Origin: KBS-96 sp963722585
GTDB lineage: Bacteria > Acidobacteriota > Terriglobia > Bryobacterales > Bryobacteraceae
Direction: 5' to 3'
Assembly (NCBI GenBank): GCA_963722585.1
Contig: CAVRNU010000014.1
Span: 124,001-188,000 of the forward strand
DNA length: 64,000 nucleotides
How positions within the stretch are numbered: position 1 is the stretch's first letter; each line of letters opens with the position of its first letter. This document shows positions 19,101 to 27,103 of the stretch, piece after piece. The notes under the pieces were generated by a model, which saw nothing but the letters and a program-made list of their open reading frames with translations, was not told the DNA's origin and did not search any database. The position numbers were made by a program, and so were the translations under genes.

Positions 19101-19352
19101 CACCAGGTTCGGAGCCGTGTAGATCCCGTTGTTGTCCGCGTCTACGGACCGGAGGATAGCCATCTCGGAGTTCTTAACAGCGACCTGCGCTCGTACAATC
19201 GCGCGTCCGGAGCTGTCTCTAACACTCCCCGAAATAGCCCCTCCAGCGACCTGTGCGAGACAAGCGCTACCGGCCACTAGTACGATTGCGGTGATGTACG
19301 CGAGCGTGAAAGGACTCGAAACCAAAGCAGCACGGATTGAGCTTAGAAGCAT
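16176..19352 (-). CDS. Oar-like TonB-dependent outer membrane receptor
   Basis: A 1058-residue receptor from the ATG at 19352, chosen because AGGAGG lies eight bases upstream; an ATG at 19382 lacks this. A signal helix (ending near ACLAQ) is followed by a carboxypeptidase-like regulatory fold (GAISGSVRDSSGRAIVRAQVAV, then YTAPNLVPGTYEISASKNGF). A TonB plug follows, with RELPLNGRDWTTLAQLQPGV and SIGGTRPQGNNYRLDGISIND, and then a long barrel. The C-terminus contains the LNLDTSLFRNIGNLEKLHAQFRAEFFN block typical of acidobacterial members and ends in an aromatic-rich strand (QFALKLIW). Substrate is unknown, probably an oligosaccharide or peptide. Confidence 0.92.
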   Translation of the reverse strand: MLLSSIRAALVSSPFTLAYITAIVLVAGSACLAQVAGGAISGSVRDSSGRAIVRAQVAVKNSEMAILRSVDADNNGIYTAPNLVPGTYEISASKNGFETVVRSGVVVKVGSEEVIDFKLNPGEVKTKIEVSGASPAIQLASSTLEATENSTTVRELPLNGRDWTTLAQLQPGVGSVYQLPLGLSNQRANRGLGMQLSIGGTRPQGNNYRLDGISINDYSNAGPGSVLGVLLGVEAVQEFSVVTNSAPASYGKTSGGVINSIMRSGTNELHGSVYEFFRNSALDARNFFDTTQSPPPFRRNQFGADAGGPIIKSKLFVFGDYEGIRQLLSTTTVDIVPSAAARTGHLTAGTVSVDPRVEPYLALYPLPNGPVKGDTGEYIIPTPQNTNEDFFTSRADFASGKSDSLSGTYMFDNGKTEGADSFDNNIIGTLSRRQAAVLEGTHLFGAQIANTARLGFSRVVSEAAKSLKAIDPVATDTSLGFLPGQPVGVITNSQLSTFPGGFGAVGEFDYHYSSYQFYDDAFATLGTHSLKFGFAFENIRDNQLGKTSPLGQFVFGSLSAFLQDQPTSFNAPIGSGITPRSVRQSIYAGYFIDDWRAMPNLTVNLGLRYEAATVPSEAQGKLSNLPSLTSTTPHLGDPFFSNPTKLDFEPRVGFAWDPLGKGRTSIRSGFGVFDNLPLPYLFGAAMLLSAPFFELGDDTALPQGSFPNGAFSLLTTPTLRYAYIQPNPPRSYDMEWNFNIQQNIAPDTVLEAGYTGSRGVHLPYFTNNFDMVLPTVTPQGYVWPVNGTTLNPNVGQISGTLWNSDSIFHALEVQVTRRLSKGLQAGVSYTWGKIIDSGSESAFIDNYVNSSPRLWFDEKNGRGLADFDIRQNLTVNYIWRIPSLKARPRALQWTLNSWQWGGILHVASGEPFTPIITGDPLGMKGDQFDRPDVLTGPGCSGSLVNAGNPLDYIKTQCFAFPNPSTRFGDAGRNILIGPGILNLDTSLFRNIGNLEKLHAQFRAEFFNVLNHTNFASPVVPTNNTSLFGANGAPISSAGVLTSTTTTSRQIQFALKLIW

Positions 19353-19883
19353 CTCAACCCTCCTCTTTGAACGGATTCGCATTAACTGAAGTCCGCACTC
19401 GTCTTTCTGGGGAGGCCCTTAACGATTCGAAAAAGCTGGTATCGCTCGAGTTGCTCTCTAAAGTATGTCTCGAAGGAGCCATCAGGTTAGAAGCCATACG
19501 ATTCGATCCATCCTGAATCGTCCCAGCGTGAGCTGGTCGGCCAAGCCGTACGATCCGTTCAAATAGGTTGAACGACACGGTTCATCATCACCGCCATAGA
19601 CCTGATCATTTCACCTAACCACGGCCGGGCTGTAATTTAGCGCCGGAGAGTTTCCACGTCGTTTAAGGAGTCTATATGCCTTCTAAGAAGGATGCCCTTA
19701 CGGAAAGTGGTCGATCAGCACTTGGCCGCAAACGCCCCGAGGACCATGTGCGGATATGATAAACGGCCCAGTATGGATCAATTCACTGGCTGGTTAGTCA
19801 TCGACTCGGAGAGTGGCCACGCCGCATTTCCGACATTGCTCCCGTATACTGCCATTGGGCGGTAATTGAGGTCCTAAGTCCCT
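19353..19883. other. Long intergenic interval upstream of the Oar-like receptor
   Basis: About 530 bases between the divergent receptor gene and the NUDIX gene. It should contain the receptor promoter. The only coding hint is a 27-codon frame at 19676-19759 with a good ribosome site. I see no strong hairpin, tRNA or repeat of the families found elsewhere here. Confidence 0.45.
19676..19759 (+). CDS. Possible 27-residue small ORF
   Basis: ATG 19676 lies seven bases after a TTTAAGGAG ribosome-binding sequence and opens a 27-codon frame (MPSKKDALTESGRSALGRKR and seven more residues) ending in TGA. The peptide is hydrophilic and basic, with no signal or membrane helix. It could be a truncated gene start, a leader peptide or chance; the ribosome site is the main support. 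Confidence 0.28.
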   Translation: MPSKKDALTESGRSALGRKRPEDHVRI

Positions 19884-20384
19884 TTGGGCCCTCGGCGCAG
19901 CGGCTCCCACCTACAATGGAACTTGGCCGCGAACGAAAGCCGTCGCTATCCCAAGCGCCCCGTTCTCGGAGTTGGCGCGCTCATCTTCGAAGACGACCGC
20001 ATCCTACTGGTGGAACGTGGCCGCGAGCCATTGAAAGGCCAGTGGTCGCTTCCCGGCGGGGCCGTCGAAACCGGAGAGCGGCTCGAAGACGCTCTCATCC
20101 GCGAAGTTCGCGAGGAAACCGGATTGGACGTGGCTCCCACGCAAGTGGCCGTCATTTTCGAGCGTATTATTCACGACGCCGAAGGCCAACCCGAGTATCA
20201 CTACCTGCTTGTGGACTTCCTCTGCGGCCTGCGCGGTGGCGCTCTCTGCGCCGGCGACGATTCGAGCTGCGCCGCATGGTTTCCGTTGAACGATCTTGAC
20301 AGGCTTTCGATGACCGAAGGCACCCTCGCCGTCATCCGCCGCGTCCACGCTCTTGGCCCGTCGCTTGCCATCCTCTCTCCTTAA
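19884..20384 (+). CDS. NUDIX hydrolase
   Basis: A protein of up to 166 residues that would hydrolyse a nucleoside diphosphate linked to another group. The NUDIX box is intact: G-G-A-V-E-T-G-E-R-L-E-D-A-L-I-R-E-V-R-E with EETGLD following. The sequence before it (PVLGVGALIFEDDRILLVERGREPLKGQWSLPGG) is typical of the ADP-ribose or sugar-nucleotide class. There is no ATG in frame: TTG 19884 gives the longest form and TTG 19923 gives a start close to family length. The mutS2 start is 12 bases downstream, so the two genes are probably co-transcribed. Confidence 0.88.
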   Translation: MGPRRSGSHLQWNLAANESRRYPKRPVLGVGALIFEDDRILLVERGREPLKGQWSLPGGAVETGERLEDALIREVREETGLDVAPTQVAVIFERIIHDAEGQPEYHYLLVDFLCGLRGGALCAGDDSSCAAWFPLNDLDRLSMTEGTLAVIRRVHALGPSLAILSP

Positions 20385-20395
20385 GCAAAACCAGA

Positions 20396-22804
20396 ATGCC
20401 ATTTCGCGGCGCAGACGTATTGCAGTTCGGCGAGTTGAAAGAACTCGTCGCCTCCTATGCGGGCAGCGCGGCCGGAAAGCAGAAAATCCTCGACTCCGAC
20501 ACACAGACTGACCGGCTCGCCATTGAAGAGTCTCTCTCTGAGGCCGGCGAAGCCATAGCCTATCTCCTCGAGGCATCGTCCCCTCAAAAGGCGGCGCACG
20601 GCGCAGTTGTGCGGCTTCGATTCGACCAGATCCGGCCCGTTTCGAGTCTCCACCTATTGCGCGTTCAAGGCGCTCGTCTCGAAGGGCCGGAAATCCTGGA
20701 CCTCTTCCAAAACCTTTACATCGCCGGCGAATACCGGGCATTGCTTCTCGCAGTTAACGACCGCTATCCCCGCCTCGCCTCGCGCGCTCGCGCACTTGCC
20801 GACCTGCGAACCCTCGTCCGCCGTCATCAGCGCGCCTTCCTTCCCGATGGCAGCCTCTCGGACGATGCGAGCCCCGCGTTGCGTCAAATTCGCAGAGACA
20901 TCGAGCGCCAACAAAAGAGAATTCAGGATTCCTTAGAAAAATTCTTGAGGGCGCACCACAGCGACGGCACGCTGCAGGAGGATTTCATCACCATCCGCGA
21001 CGACCGCTTCGTTGTGCCCGTTGTCGCGGGCCAGCAGGGACGCGTCGAGGGAGTCATTCATGGCGCTAGCGGCAGTGGAAGAACGCTATTCCTCGAGCCG
21101 CTCGAAACCATCGCCTTGAACAATACGCTCGTCCGCCTTCATGAGGATGAGCTGCGCGAAATCGACCGTATCCTCGCCGCAATCTCCGACGAATTGCGCC
21201 TCCACGCCGATGAAATCTTCAGCTCGTTCGAAACGCTCGCCCATCTCGATTATGTTTTTGCCAAGGCGAATTTCGCCTCCGCCTATCGGGCCGTAATCCC
21301 CAAGTTCAGCGCCGGGTCGAACCGCCGGTTCGTGCTCCATGAAGCGCGCCATCCCTTGCTCGAGAAGGTCCTGAAACCACAGAAACGCGCGGTTGTCCCC
21401 ATTTCGCTCGAGCTTGACGAAAAAAACCGCGTTCTCCTCATTAGCGGACCCAATACCGGCGGCAAAACCGTGACCATGAAAACGTGCGGCCTGCTGGCGA
21501 CCATGGCTCACGCCGGTCTGCCCGTTCCTTGCGCGTTCGCCGAGCTGCCCTGGCTCGAAGACGTTCTCGCCGATATCGGCGATACGCAATCCATCGCTCA
21601 AAGCCTGAGCACATTCTCAGGTCACCTCCTGCATGTGCGCGGCATGCTGGAATCGGCGACCCCCGATACGCTGGTTCTGCTCGACGAGTTGGGCGGTTCC
21701 ACCGATCCCGACGAGGGTGGCGCGCTCGGCGTCGCAATTCTCGACCGCTTCCGGCAGTGCGGCGCTTTTTGTCTTGCCTCCACCCACCTGCTGCCGCTGA
21801 AGCTCTATGGCGCTCAAACCGAAGGCGTCGTAAACGCCTCTATGGGTTTCGACGATGCCACGCTTCAGCCCACCTACCAGTTGCGCCTCGGCGCGCCCGG
21901 AAAGTCGGCCGGTCTCGACATTGCGGCCCGCCTTAACATGCCCGACGATCTCATTCAACACGCGCGCCGCGCTTTGCCTCAAATGCAGGCCGGTTTTCAG
22001 AATCTATTAGACCGGCTCAACGCCCAACTCGAAGAAAACCGGAATTTGAACGCGCGGCTAGACGAAGAACGGAATGCCCTCGCCAAAGAACGCGCCGACT
22101 TACAACGCATGACCCTCGAGCGCGAAGAAAAGCGCGCCCGGGAATGGGAGCGAAAACGCGAGGAGTTAATTGCCGATTTTGAAGCTCGTGCGATGGAAAC
22201 CATTGCCCAAGCCGTTTCGACCGTCGAAGACCGCAAAGCCGTCGAGCAAGCTAATCTCCAGATTGCTCGCCTCAGGCGCGAATTTCGCGAACAGGCGCGC
22301 GAAGCAATCAAGCCTTCCCTCGCCGCATTTCCGAGCGCCGAGCCTCCCGCCGTTACCGAAGGCGCAAGAATACGCCTGCGCGATGTTCGCGAACCGGCCA
22401 CCGTCCGCCGAATTCTGAAGAACGGAGCTGTCGAAGTCGAAGCCGGTTTTCTGAAGATGCAAGTCTCGCCAGACGACATCGTGGAAGTCCTCGCTCCCGC
22501 CGGCTCCACGAAATTGCCAAAGAATGTCACGCTCCAGAGCGGCCCTCGTTGGGACGCCTCATACAAAGAGTTGAATCTGATCGGCAAGCACGCCGAGGAA
22601 GCGCTCGCCGAGCTTGACAAGTTTCTCGATTCCGCCGCATTGGCGTCAGTCGATCGCGTGCGAATCGTCCATGGCCACGGAATGGGCGTTCTCAAAAGAG
22701 CCGTCGGTGATTTTCTCGCCTCAAGCCCCCATGTCGCCCGCTTCTACCCAGCACCGCCTTCCGAGGGCGGCACGGGAGCAACCATCGCCGAACTGCGCGA
22801 ATAA
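20396..22804 (+). CDS. mutS2: Endonuclease MutS2
   Basis: An 802-residue MutS paralogue that lacks the mismatch-recognition domain and, in relatives, suppresses homologous recombination or acts on stalled ribosomes. The core and clamp regions (about 1-320) lead to the ATPase: Walker A SGPNTGGKT near 350, Walker B TLVLLDELGGSTDP and the ST-rich signature ASTHLLPLK. A long charged coiled coil (about 525-640) follows, then a KOW-like segment (about 655-700) and a C-terminal Smr nuclease domain with DRVRIVHGHGMGVLKRAV (the HGxG core). Length and domain order are normal. Confidence 0.95.
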   Translation: MPFRGADVLQFGELKELVASYAGSAAGKQKILDSDTQTDRLAIEESLSEAGEAIAYLLEASSPQKAAHGAVVRLRFDQIRPVSSLHLLRVQGARLEGPEILDLFQNLYIAGEYRALLLAVNDRYPRLASRARALADLRTLVRRHQRAFLPDGSLSDDASPALRQIRRDIERQQKRIQDSLEKFLRAHHSDGTLQEDFITIRDDRFVVPVVAGQQGRVEGVIHGASGSGRTLFLEPLETIALNNTLVRLHEDELREIDRILAAISDELRLHADEIFSSFETLAHLDYVFAKANFASAYRAVIPKFSAGSNRRFVLHEARHPLLEKVLKPQKRAVVPISLELDEKNRVLLISGPNTGGKTVTMKTCGLLATMAHAGLPVPCAFAELPWLEDVLADIGDTQSIAQSLSTFSGHLLHVRGMLESATPDTLVLLDELGGSTDPDEGGALGVAILDRFRQCGAFCLASTHLLPLKLYGAQTEGVVNASMGFDDATLQPTYQLRLGAPGKSAGLDIAARLNMPDDLIQHARRALPQMQAGFQNLLDRLNAQLEENRNLNARLDEERNALAKERADLQRMTLEREEKRAREWERKREELIADFEARAMETIAQAVSTVEDRKAVEQANLQIARLRREFREQAREAIKPSLAAFPSAEPPAVTEGARIRLRDVREPATVRRILKNGAVEVEAGFLKMQVSPDDIVEVLAPAGSTKLPKNVTLQSGPRWDASYKELNLIGKHAEEALAELDKFLDSAALASVDRVRIVHGHGMGVLKRAVGDFLASSPHVARFYPAPPSEGGTGATIAELRE

Positions 22805-22811
22805 TTCACAA

Positions 22812-22872
22812 GGCCGGGCGGGGCCCGGCCACTACAACTCACCGTCGCTGTAGGGGCGACGCCTGCGTCGCC
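22812..22872. terminator. Paired hairpins between convergent mutS2 and phoU
   Basis: Two perfect 8-bp hairpins lie in the 75-base gap between convergent genes: 22812-22819 with 22823-22830 (GGCCGGGC/GCCCGGCC) and 22855-22862 with 22865-22872 (GGCGACGC/GCGTCGCC). Neither has a clear T-tract, so they may be dispersed palindromic repeats that also work as bidirectional terminators. The second matches a unit at 43631-43652. Confidence 0.45.
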
Positions 22873-22879
22873 TACGAGG

Positions 22880-23575
22880 CTATTGCCCCGGCACCGCTGC
22901 TTCACTTTGAGCGCTGAGCTTTCGCTCGTTTTGATGCCGCACATCCACGCCCTTTACAAGAAACAGCACATCCTCAGCAATATTGGTGGAATGATCGGCG
23001 ATCCGTTCGAGATTGCGTATCACCGACCAGAGGTTCATCGCTTGCGGAATGTCGGTGGGATCTCTCTCCATGTGACTAATCAATTCGTGATAGCTCGCCG
23101 TACGAAGATTATCCACGCCATCATCGCTTGCCAGGACGCTCCGCGCCAGTTCCGGATCGCGATTCACGAACGCGTCGAGGGCCTTCCGTACCATCGACTG
23201 GACCAAGCCCGCAATATACGGAATGTCGACCATTGGCCGTATAACTGGTTCCCGTATCAGATCGAGTGCCCGGTGAGCGATATTTACCGCGAGATCGCCC
23301 ATTCGCTCCAGGTCATTGTTGATCTTTATCGCCACCGTCACCAGCCGCAAATCCGCCGCCACTGGTTGCTGAAGCGCCAGCAGGCCGATCGCAACCTCGT
23401 CGATTTCGATCTCCAGCTCATTTACTCGCGTTTCATTCTTTAATACCTGCTGCGCCAGTTCCTCGTCCTTTTCCACCACCCCCTGGACGCTTCGGTACAC
23501 GGCGTTCTCAACCAGAGCGCCCATTTCGAGAAGCTTCGCTTTCAGCTTCTCCAGCTCCAATTCAAAGTGTCGCAA
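22880..23575 (-). CDS. phoU: Phosphate signalling protein PhoU
   Basis: A 231-residue all-helical protein of the family length, with two copies of a three-helix bundle. Family blocks are visible: FELELEKLKAKLLEMGALVE at the start, NELEIEIDEVAIGLLALQQPVAADLR in the middle with the acidic metal-binding pattern, and ISHMERDPTDIPQAMNLWSVIRNLERIADHSTNIAEDV near the end. PhoU links the Pst transporter to the PhoR kinase and damps the Pho response when phosphate is plentiful. It follows pstB by 30 bases on the same strand, so the two form an operon. Confidence 0.95.
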   Translation of the reverse strand: MRHFELELEKLKAKLLEMGALVENAVYRSVQGVVEKDEELAQQVLKNETRVNELEIEIDEVAIGLLALQQPVAADLRLVTVAIKINNDLERMGDLAVNIAHRALDLIREPVIRPMVDIPYIAGLVQSMVRKALDAFVNRDPELARSVLASDDGVDNLRTASYHELISHMERDPTDIPQAMNLWSVIRNLERIADHSTNIAEDVLFLVKGVDVRHQNERKLSAQSEAAVPGQ

Positions 23576-23605
23576 CTATTTCTTTCTCCCTGCGAGCGCG
23601 GCGAA

Positions 23606-24427
23606 TCAACCAAAACGGCCCGTTACATAATCTTCAGTTTCTTTCTTTTTTGGGTTTTGGAAGATCACCCGCGTCACATCAAATTCAATCAGCTTCCCCA
23701 ATAGAAAGAATCCGGTATAGTCGGCCACCCGCGCCGCCTGCTGCATGTTGTGCGTCACAATCACGACAGTTGTTGTATCCCTGATCTGGAATAGCAGCTC
23801 TTCAATCTTTGCCGTCGCTATCGGATCGAGCGCAGAACACGGCTCGTCCAGCAAAAGCACCTCCGGTTCCACTGCCAAAGCTCGCGCGATGCAAAGCCGC
23901 TGCTGCTGGCCGCCAGAGAGCGCGCTCGCCGGTTTGTTTAATTTGTCCTTCACTTCTGTCCACAGCGCCGCGCGTTCCAGGCTCTTCTGCACCGTATCGT
24001 TCAGTACACTTCTCTTTGTTAAGCCGTTAACTCTTAATCCGTATGCTACATTATCGAAAATCGTCTTAGGAAACGGGTTCGATTTTTGAAATACCATTCC
24101 CACCCGCCGCCGGACGCCCGTCACGTCCATCTTCAACACGTCGGCTCCATCCAGCCTGACCTGCCCGTTGTAATACGCGTTTCGAATGGTTTCATTCATC
24201 CGGTTCATGGTCCGCAGAAATGTCGATTTGCCGCAGCCCGAAGGACCGATGAATGCCGTTATCTTATTCGTCGAAACCTCCATGTTGATGTCATGGAGCG
24301 CCTGGGCCAATCCATAGAAAAAATTCAAATTCAGCGCCTGCAACTTCGGGATGCCGGTTCGCGGCTCCTTCATGTTTTCTGCCGGAGGCGCCATTCCTTC
24401 TCTTACTTGTTGTTGCGGACTCGCCAC
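23606..24427 (-). CDS. pstB: Phosphate ABC transporter ATP-binding protein PstB
   Basis: A 273-residue ABC ATPase of the phosphate importer. Walker A is GPSGCGKST at residues 61-69, the Q-loop lies in GMVFQKSNPFPKTIFDNVAYG, the signature is LSGGQQQRLCIARAL, Walker B is VLLLDEPCSALDP and the H-loop is VIVTHNMQQAARVADYTGFF; the last blocks are specific to PstB. The N-terminal 25 residues before KLQALNLNFFYG are an extension. The permease genes pstC and pstA and the binding protein pstS are not next to it, since a kinase gene lies upstream instead. Confidence 0.96.
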   Translation of the reverse strand: MASPQQQVREGMAPPAENMKEPRTGIPKLQALNLNFFYGLAQALHDINMEVSTNKITAFIGPSGCGKSTFLRTMNRMNETIRNAYYNGQVRLDGADVLKMDVTGVRRRVGMVFQKSNPFPKTIFDNVAYGLRVNGLTKRSVLNDTVQKSLERAALWTEVKDKLNKPASALSGGQQQRLCIARALAVEPEVLLLDEPCSALDPIATAKIEELLFQIRDTTTVVIVTHNMQQAARVADYTGFFLLGKLIEFDVTRVIFQNPKKKETEDYVTGRFG

Positions 24428-24641
24428 GAATTATCTCCGAGCTGAAATAGCCCCGCGCGCATCAATCGCACGCGCCGTAACGTCGATCGAAAAGCAGAAG
24501 CGCAATCCTGCCTTTCCCAATTCCATTCTCGCAAGCTGCTCTAGTATCGGCATGAATTCATAAAGTCAATGTGACGCAAGTATTACAATTCGGTGACCAC
24601 AGTACTAGGCAAAGGTTCCTCCCACGGAACCCCGCATCGGC

Positions 24642-26033
24642 CTACCTCACTATATCCGGTTCCAGCGAACTCAATGCTCCGGTGGTTTCCCCGTCCGCAG
24701 CGGGCATTCGGATGAAGAACCTGCTTCCTTGACCGATCTGGCTTTCCACTCTGATCGATCCCCCCATCTCTTCCAACAATTCCTTTACAATGCTCAACCC
24801 CAAGCCCGTCCCGCCCGCGTCTCGCGAGCGCGCCTTGTCCACTCGATAGAACCGTTCAAAAACGCGATTGAGGTCTTCGCTCGGAATGCCGATGCCGGTG
24901 TCGCAAATCGCGAGCTCGACCAGGTCTCGCGAAGGACGGCATTCGATAATAACCGAGCCCGAAGGGCGATTGAACTTCACTGCGTTGTCCAGCAGATTGA
25001 CAAAAATTTGTTCCAACCGCAGCCGGCTTCCCAAAACCAAGGCCCGCTCGCAACTATGCACTTCGAGAGAAACGTTCCGCATGTTCGCTGCGCCTTCCAC
25101 CGTCCTCAGCGCCGCCTCAATCACTTCTTGCACGGGAATCAGCGTCGGAGCCATGGAAACGGCATGCGTGTCCAGTTCCGAAAGAATCAGCAGGTCCTGC
25201 GCGATATTGTTGAGCCGGATAGCGTGTGCTTGAATCACTTCGACAAATTTCCTGTTCATCTCCGAATCGTCGAGCGCTCCGTCGAGCAGCGTTTCGGCGT
25301 AACCGCGAATTGCCGCCAAAGGCGTCCGAAGTTCATGTGAAACGTTGGCGACGAAATCTTTTCGCGCCTGTTCCTGCCGCTGAATATCGGTAATGTCGTG
25401 CAGCACCGCAATGACGCCGATTTGTGGCAGATGTCCCAAGGCCAGCGCGTGTATCTCAAACCATCGGCCTCCGGCCGCGGGAAGGTGAAGCCGCCTTCGC
25501 GACGCATTCCCCGTGGCCAGCACTTCCTGAAGAATTTCCCGCAGCGCGGGTTCGCGCACGACTTCATACAACGGCCGCCCTTCGGGCAGCGGCCGGCGCG
25601 TCTGAAATGCCTCCGCAAACGCTTCGTTCGAGAACGTAACGCGCAGATCCCGGTCCACGGCGAGCACTCCTTCGGCCATCCCCGCCAGAATTGTCTCGCG
25701 GCGGGCAAGCTCTAAATTGGCGCGGTCGATTACCGAGCCAACATGCTGCGATGCCCGTTTCAGCGCCGAAGAAAGCATGGCAAATTCAGGCGGAAGGCTG
25801 TCGGGCAGATCCATCTCGTTCGACGGAAGAAGCGCCGCGTAGTCTTCAAGCCGCCTCAAGTAACCCGCGAGTCGCCGCCACGCTAAATACGCGTAAACAG
25901 CGAACACCCCCGTCGCCACGCTCACCGCAGCCACCAACGCGATTACATTCACCGGTCGCGCCGCGAGCAGCGCAATCGCGCAAACAGCCACGCTGATTGC
26001 CAGCCAAACCTGAACTAGCGTCTGCTGCCGCAT
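24642..26033 (-). CDS. phoR: PhoR-like sensor histidine kinase
   Basis: A 463-residue membrane kinase. Two helices (about 9-25 and 30-50) are separated by almost no periplasmic loop, as in PhoR proteins that sense through Pst/PhoU. A HAMP-like or linker region and a PAS domain (about 110-215, GMAEGVLAVDRDLRVTFSNEAF) precede the HisKA box (FVANVSHELRTPLAAIRGYAE) and the ATPase domain (LDNAVKFNRP, CDTGIGIPSEDL, GGTGLGLSIVKELLEEMGG). It lies upstream of pstB and phoU on the same strand with a gap of 214 bases, so a separate pstB promoter is possible. No phoB is in the window. The symbol rests on architecture and context. Confidence 0.82.
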   Translation of the reverse strand: MRQQTLVQVWLAISVAVCAIALLAARPVNVIALVAAVSVATGVFAVYAYLAWRRLAGYLRRLEDYAALLPSNEMDLPDSLPPEFAMLSSALKRASQHVGSVIDRANLELARRETILAGMAEGVLAVDRDLRVTFSNEAFAEAFQTRRPLPEGRPLYEVVREPALREILQEVLATGNASRRRLHLPAAGGRWFEIHALALGHLPQIGVIAVLHDITDIQRQEQARKDFVANVSHELRTPLAAIRGYAETLLDGALDDSEMNRKFVEVIQAHAIRLNNIAQDLLILSELDTHAVSMAPTLIPVQEVIEAALRTVEGAANMRNVSLEVHSCERALVLGSRLRLEQIFVNLLDNAVKFNRPSGSVIIECRPSRDLVELAICDTGIGIPSEDLNRVFERFYRVDKARSRDAGGTGLGLSIVKELLEEMGGSIRVESQIGQGSRFFIRMPAADGETTGALSSLEPDIVR

Positions 26034-26104
26034 CGTCCTTGACGTGATATTACCGCGGCCATCAAACTTTCGAAGCTGCGCGGCGAGTCGGCGACAATCA
26101 AAGT

Positions 26105-27103
26105 TTGGAGCCGAACCTAGCTTTGGGCAAAATTAACCTGGCTGTTCTCTATGGTGGCCGTTCCGGAGAACACGAGATTTCCATCCGCTCAGCCCGTTCC
26201 ATCTTGGCTGCACTAAATCCCGCACGGTACAACGTCACCGAGCTTTTCATCACCAAGGACGGACGCTGGCAGCCGCATGCCATCTGCCCAGAGCCGGGCG
26301 GCAATCCTGGCATCGACGTTGTCTTCCCCGCCCTGCACGGCACCTTTGGCGAAGATGGCACTATCCAGGGGCTCTTAGAGCTTGCCGGCCTTCCTTATGT
26401 TGGAGCCGGAGTCCTGGCGTCCGCCGTTTCGATGGATAAGGCCGTCATGAAACGGCTCCTCAAAGAAGCCTCGCTGCCTATCGTCGAATATCTCGTTCTT
26501 GAAAAACGATGCTTTCAGCCCGGCTACGAGTCCATCCCCTTCCCTTATCCGGTCTTTGTGAAACCAGCTAACCTGGGCTCTTCCGTTGGCATCAGTAAGG
26601 CGAAGAATCCAGACGAACTACGGCAAGCGTTGGAAATTGCGTTCCGCTACGATTGCAAGATCGTGGTCGAGCGCGGCGTTATCGGGCGCGAGTTCGAGTG
26701 TTCCGTTCTTGGCGGCGATCCTCCTTCCGCCGCCATACCCTGCGAGATCCGGCCATCGCGCGAATTCTACGACTACGAAGACAAATATCTTCTTGACAAG
26801 GCAGTCATTGATCTGCCGGCGAAACTCTCTCTCGAACAGACGTCCGAAATTCGGCGGCTGGCCGTCGCTTGTTTTGAGGCGGTGGGATGCGAGGGAATGG
26901 GCCGTGTCGATTTTCTTATGGAAACTGCGACCGGCAAATTCTACGTCAACGAAATTAATACGATTCCAGGCTTCACGTCTATCAGCATGTACCCGAAAAT
27001 GTGGGAGTATGCCGGTCTTCCCTACTCGGCGCTGCTCGACCGCCTGATTGATCTTGCTCTGGACCGCGCTCGCGCCAAGCGCGAAACGCAATACTCGAAA
27101 TGA
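26105..27103 (+). CDS. ddl: D-alanine--D-alanine ligase
   Basis: A 332-residue ATP-grasp enzyme that makes the D-Ala-D-Ala dipeptide for peptidoglycan. Seen: LAVLYGGRSGEHEIS (substrate loop), PALHGTFGEDGTIQGLLELAGLPYVG, SMDKAVMKRLL, the ATP-grasp lysines in PVFVKPANLGSSVGISKA, and FYVNEINTIPGFTSISMYPKMWE with metal-binding Glu and Asn. There is no ATG upstream in frame; TTG 26105 or TTG 26123 must be used. The stop overlaps the ATG of the protease gene (ATGA at 27100-27103). It diverges from phoR. Confidence 0.95.
   Translation: MEPNLALGKINLAVLYGGRSGEHEISIRSARSILAALNPARYNVTELFITKDGRWQPHAICPEPGGNPGIDVVFPALHGTFGEDGTIQGLLELAGLPYVGAGVLASAVSMDKAVMKRLLKEASLPIVEYLVLEKRCFQPGYESIPFPYPVFVKPANLGSSVGISKAKNPDELRQALEIAFRYDCKIVVERGVIGREFECSVLGGDPPSAAIPCEIRPSREFYDYEDKYLLDKAVIDLPAKLSLEQTSEIRRLAVACFEAVGCEGMGRVDFLMETATGKFYVNEINTIPGFTSISMYPKMWEYAGLPYSALLDRLIDLALDRARAKRETQYSK

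Noticed and set aside
24428..24641. Possible Pho box upstream of pstB (GCGTCACATTGACTTTAT on the minus strand)
   Set aside because: It has some similarity to direct-repeat Pho boxes but no two clean half-sites with 11-base spacing, so it is not listed as a feature.
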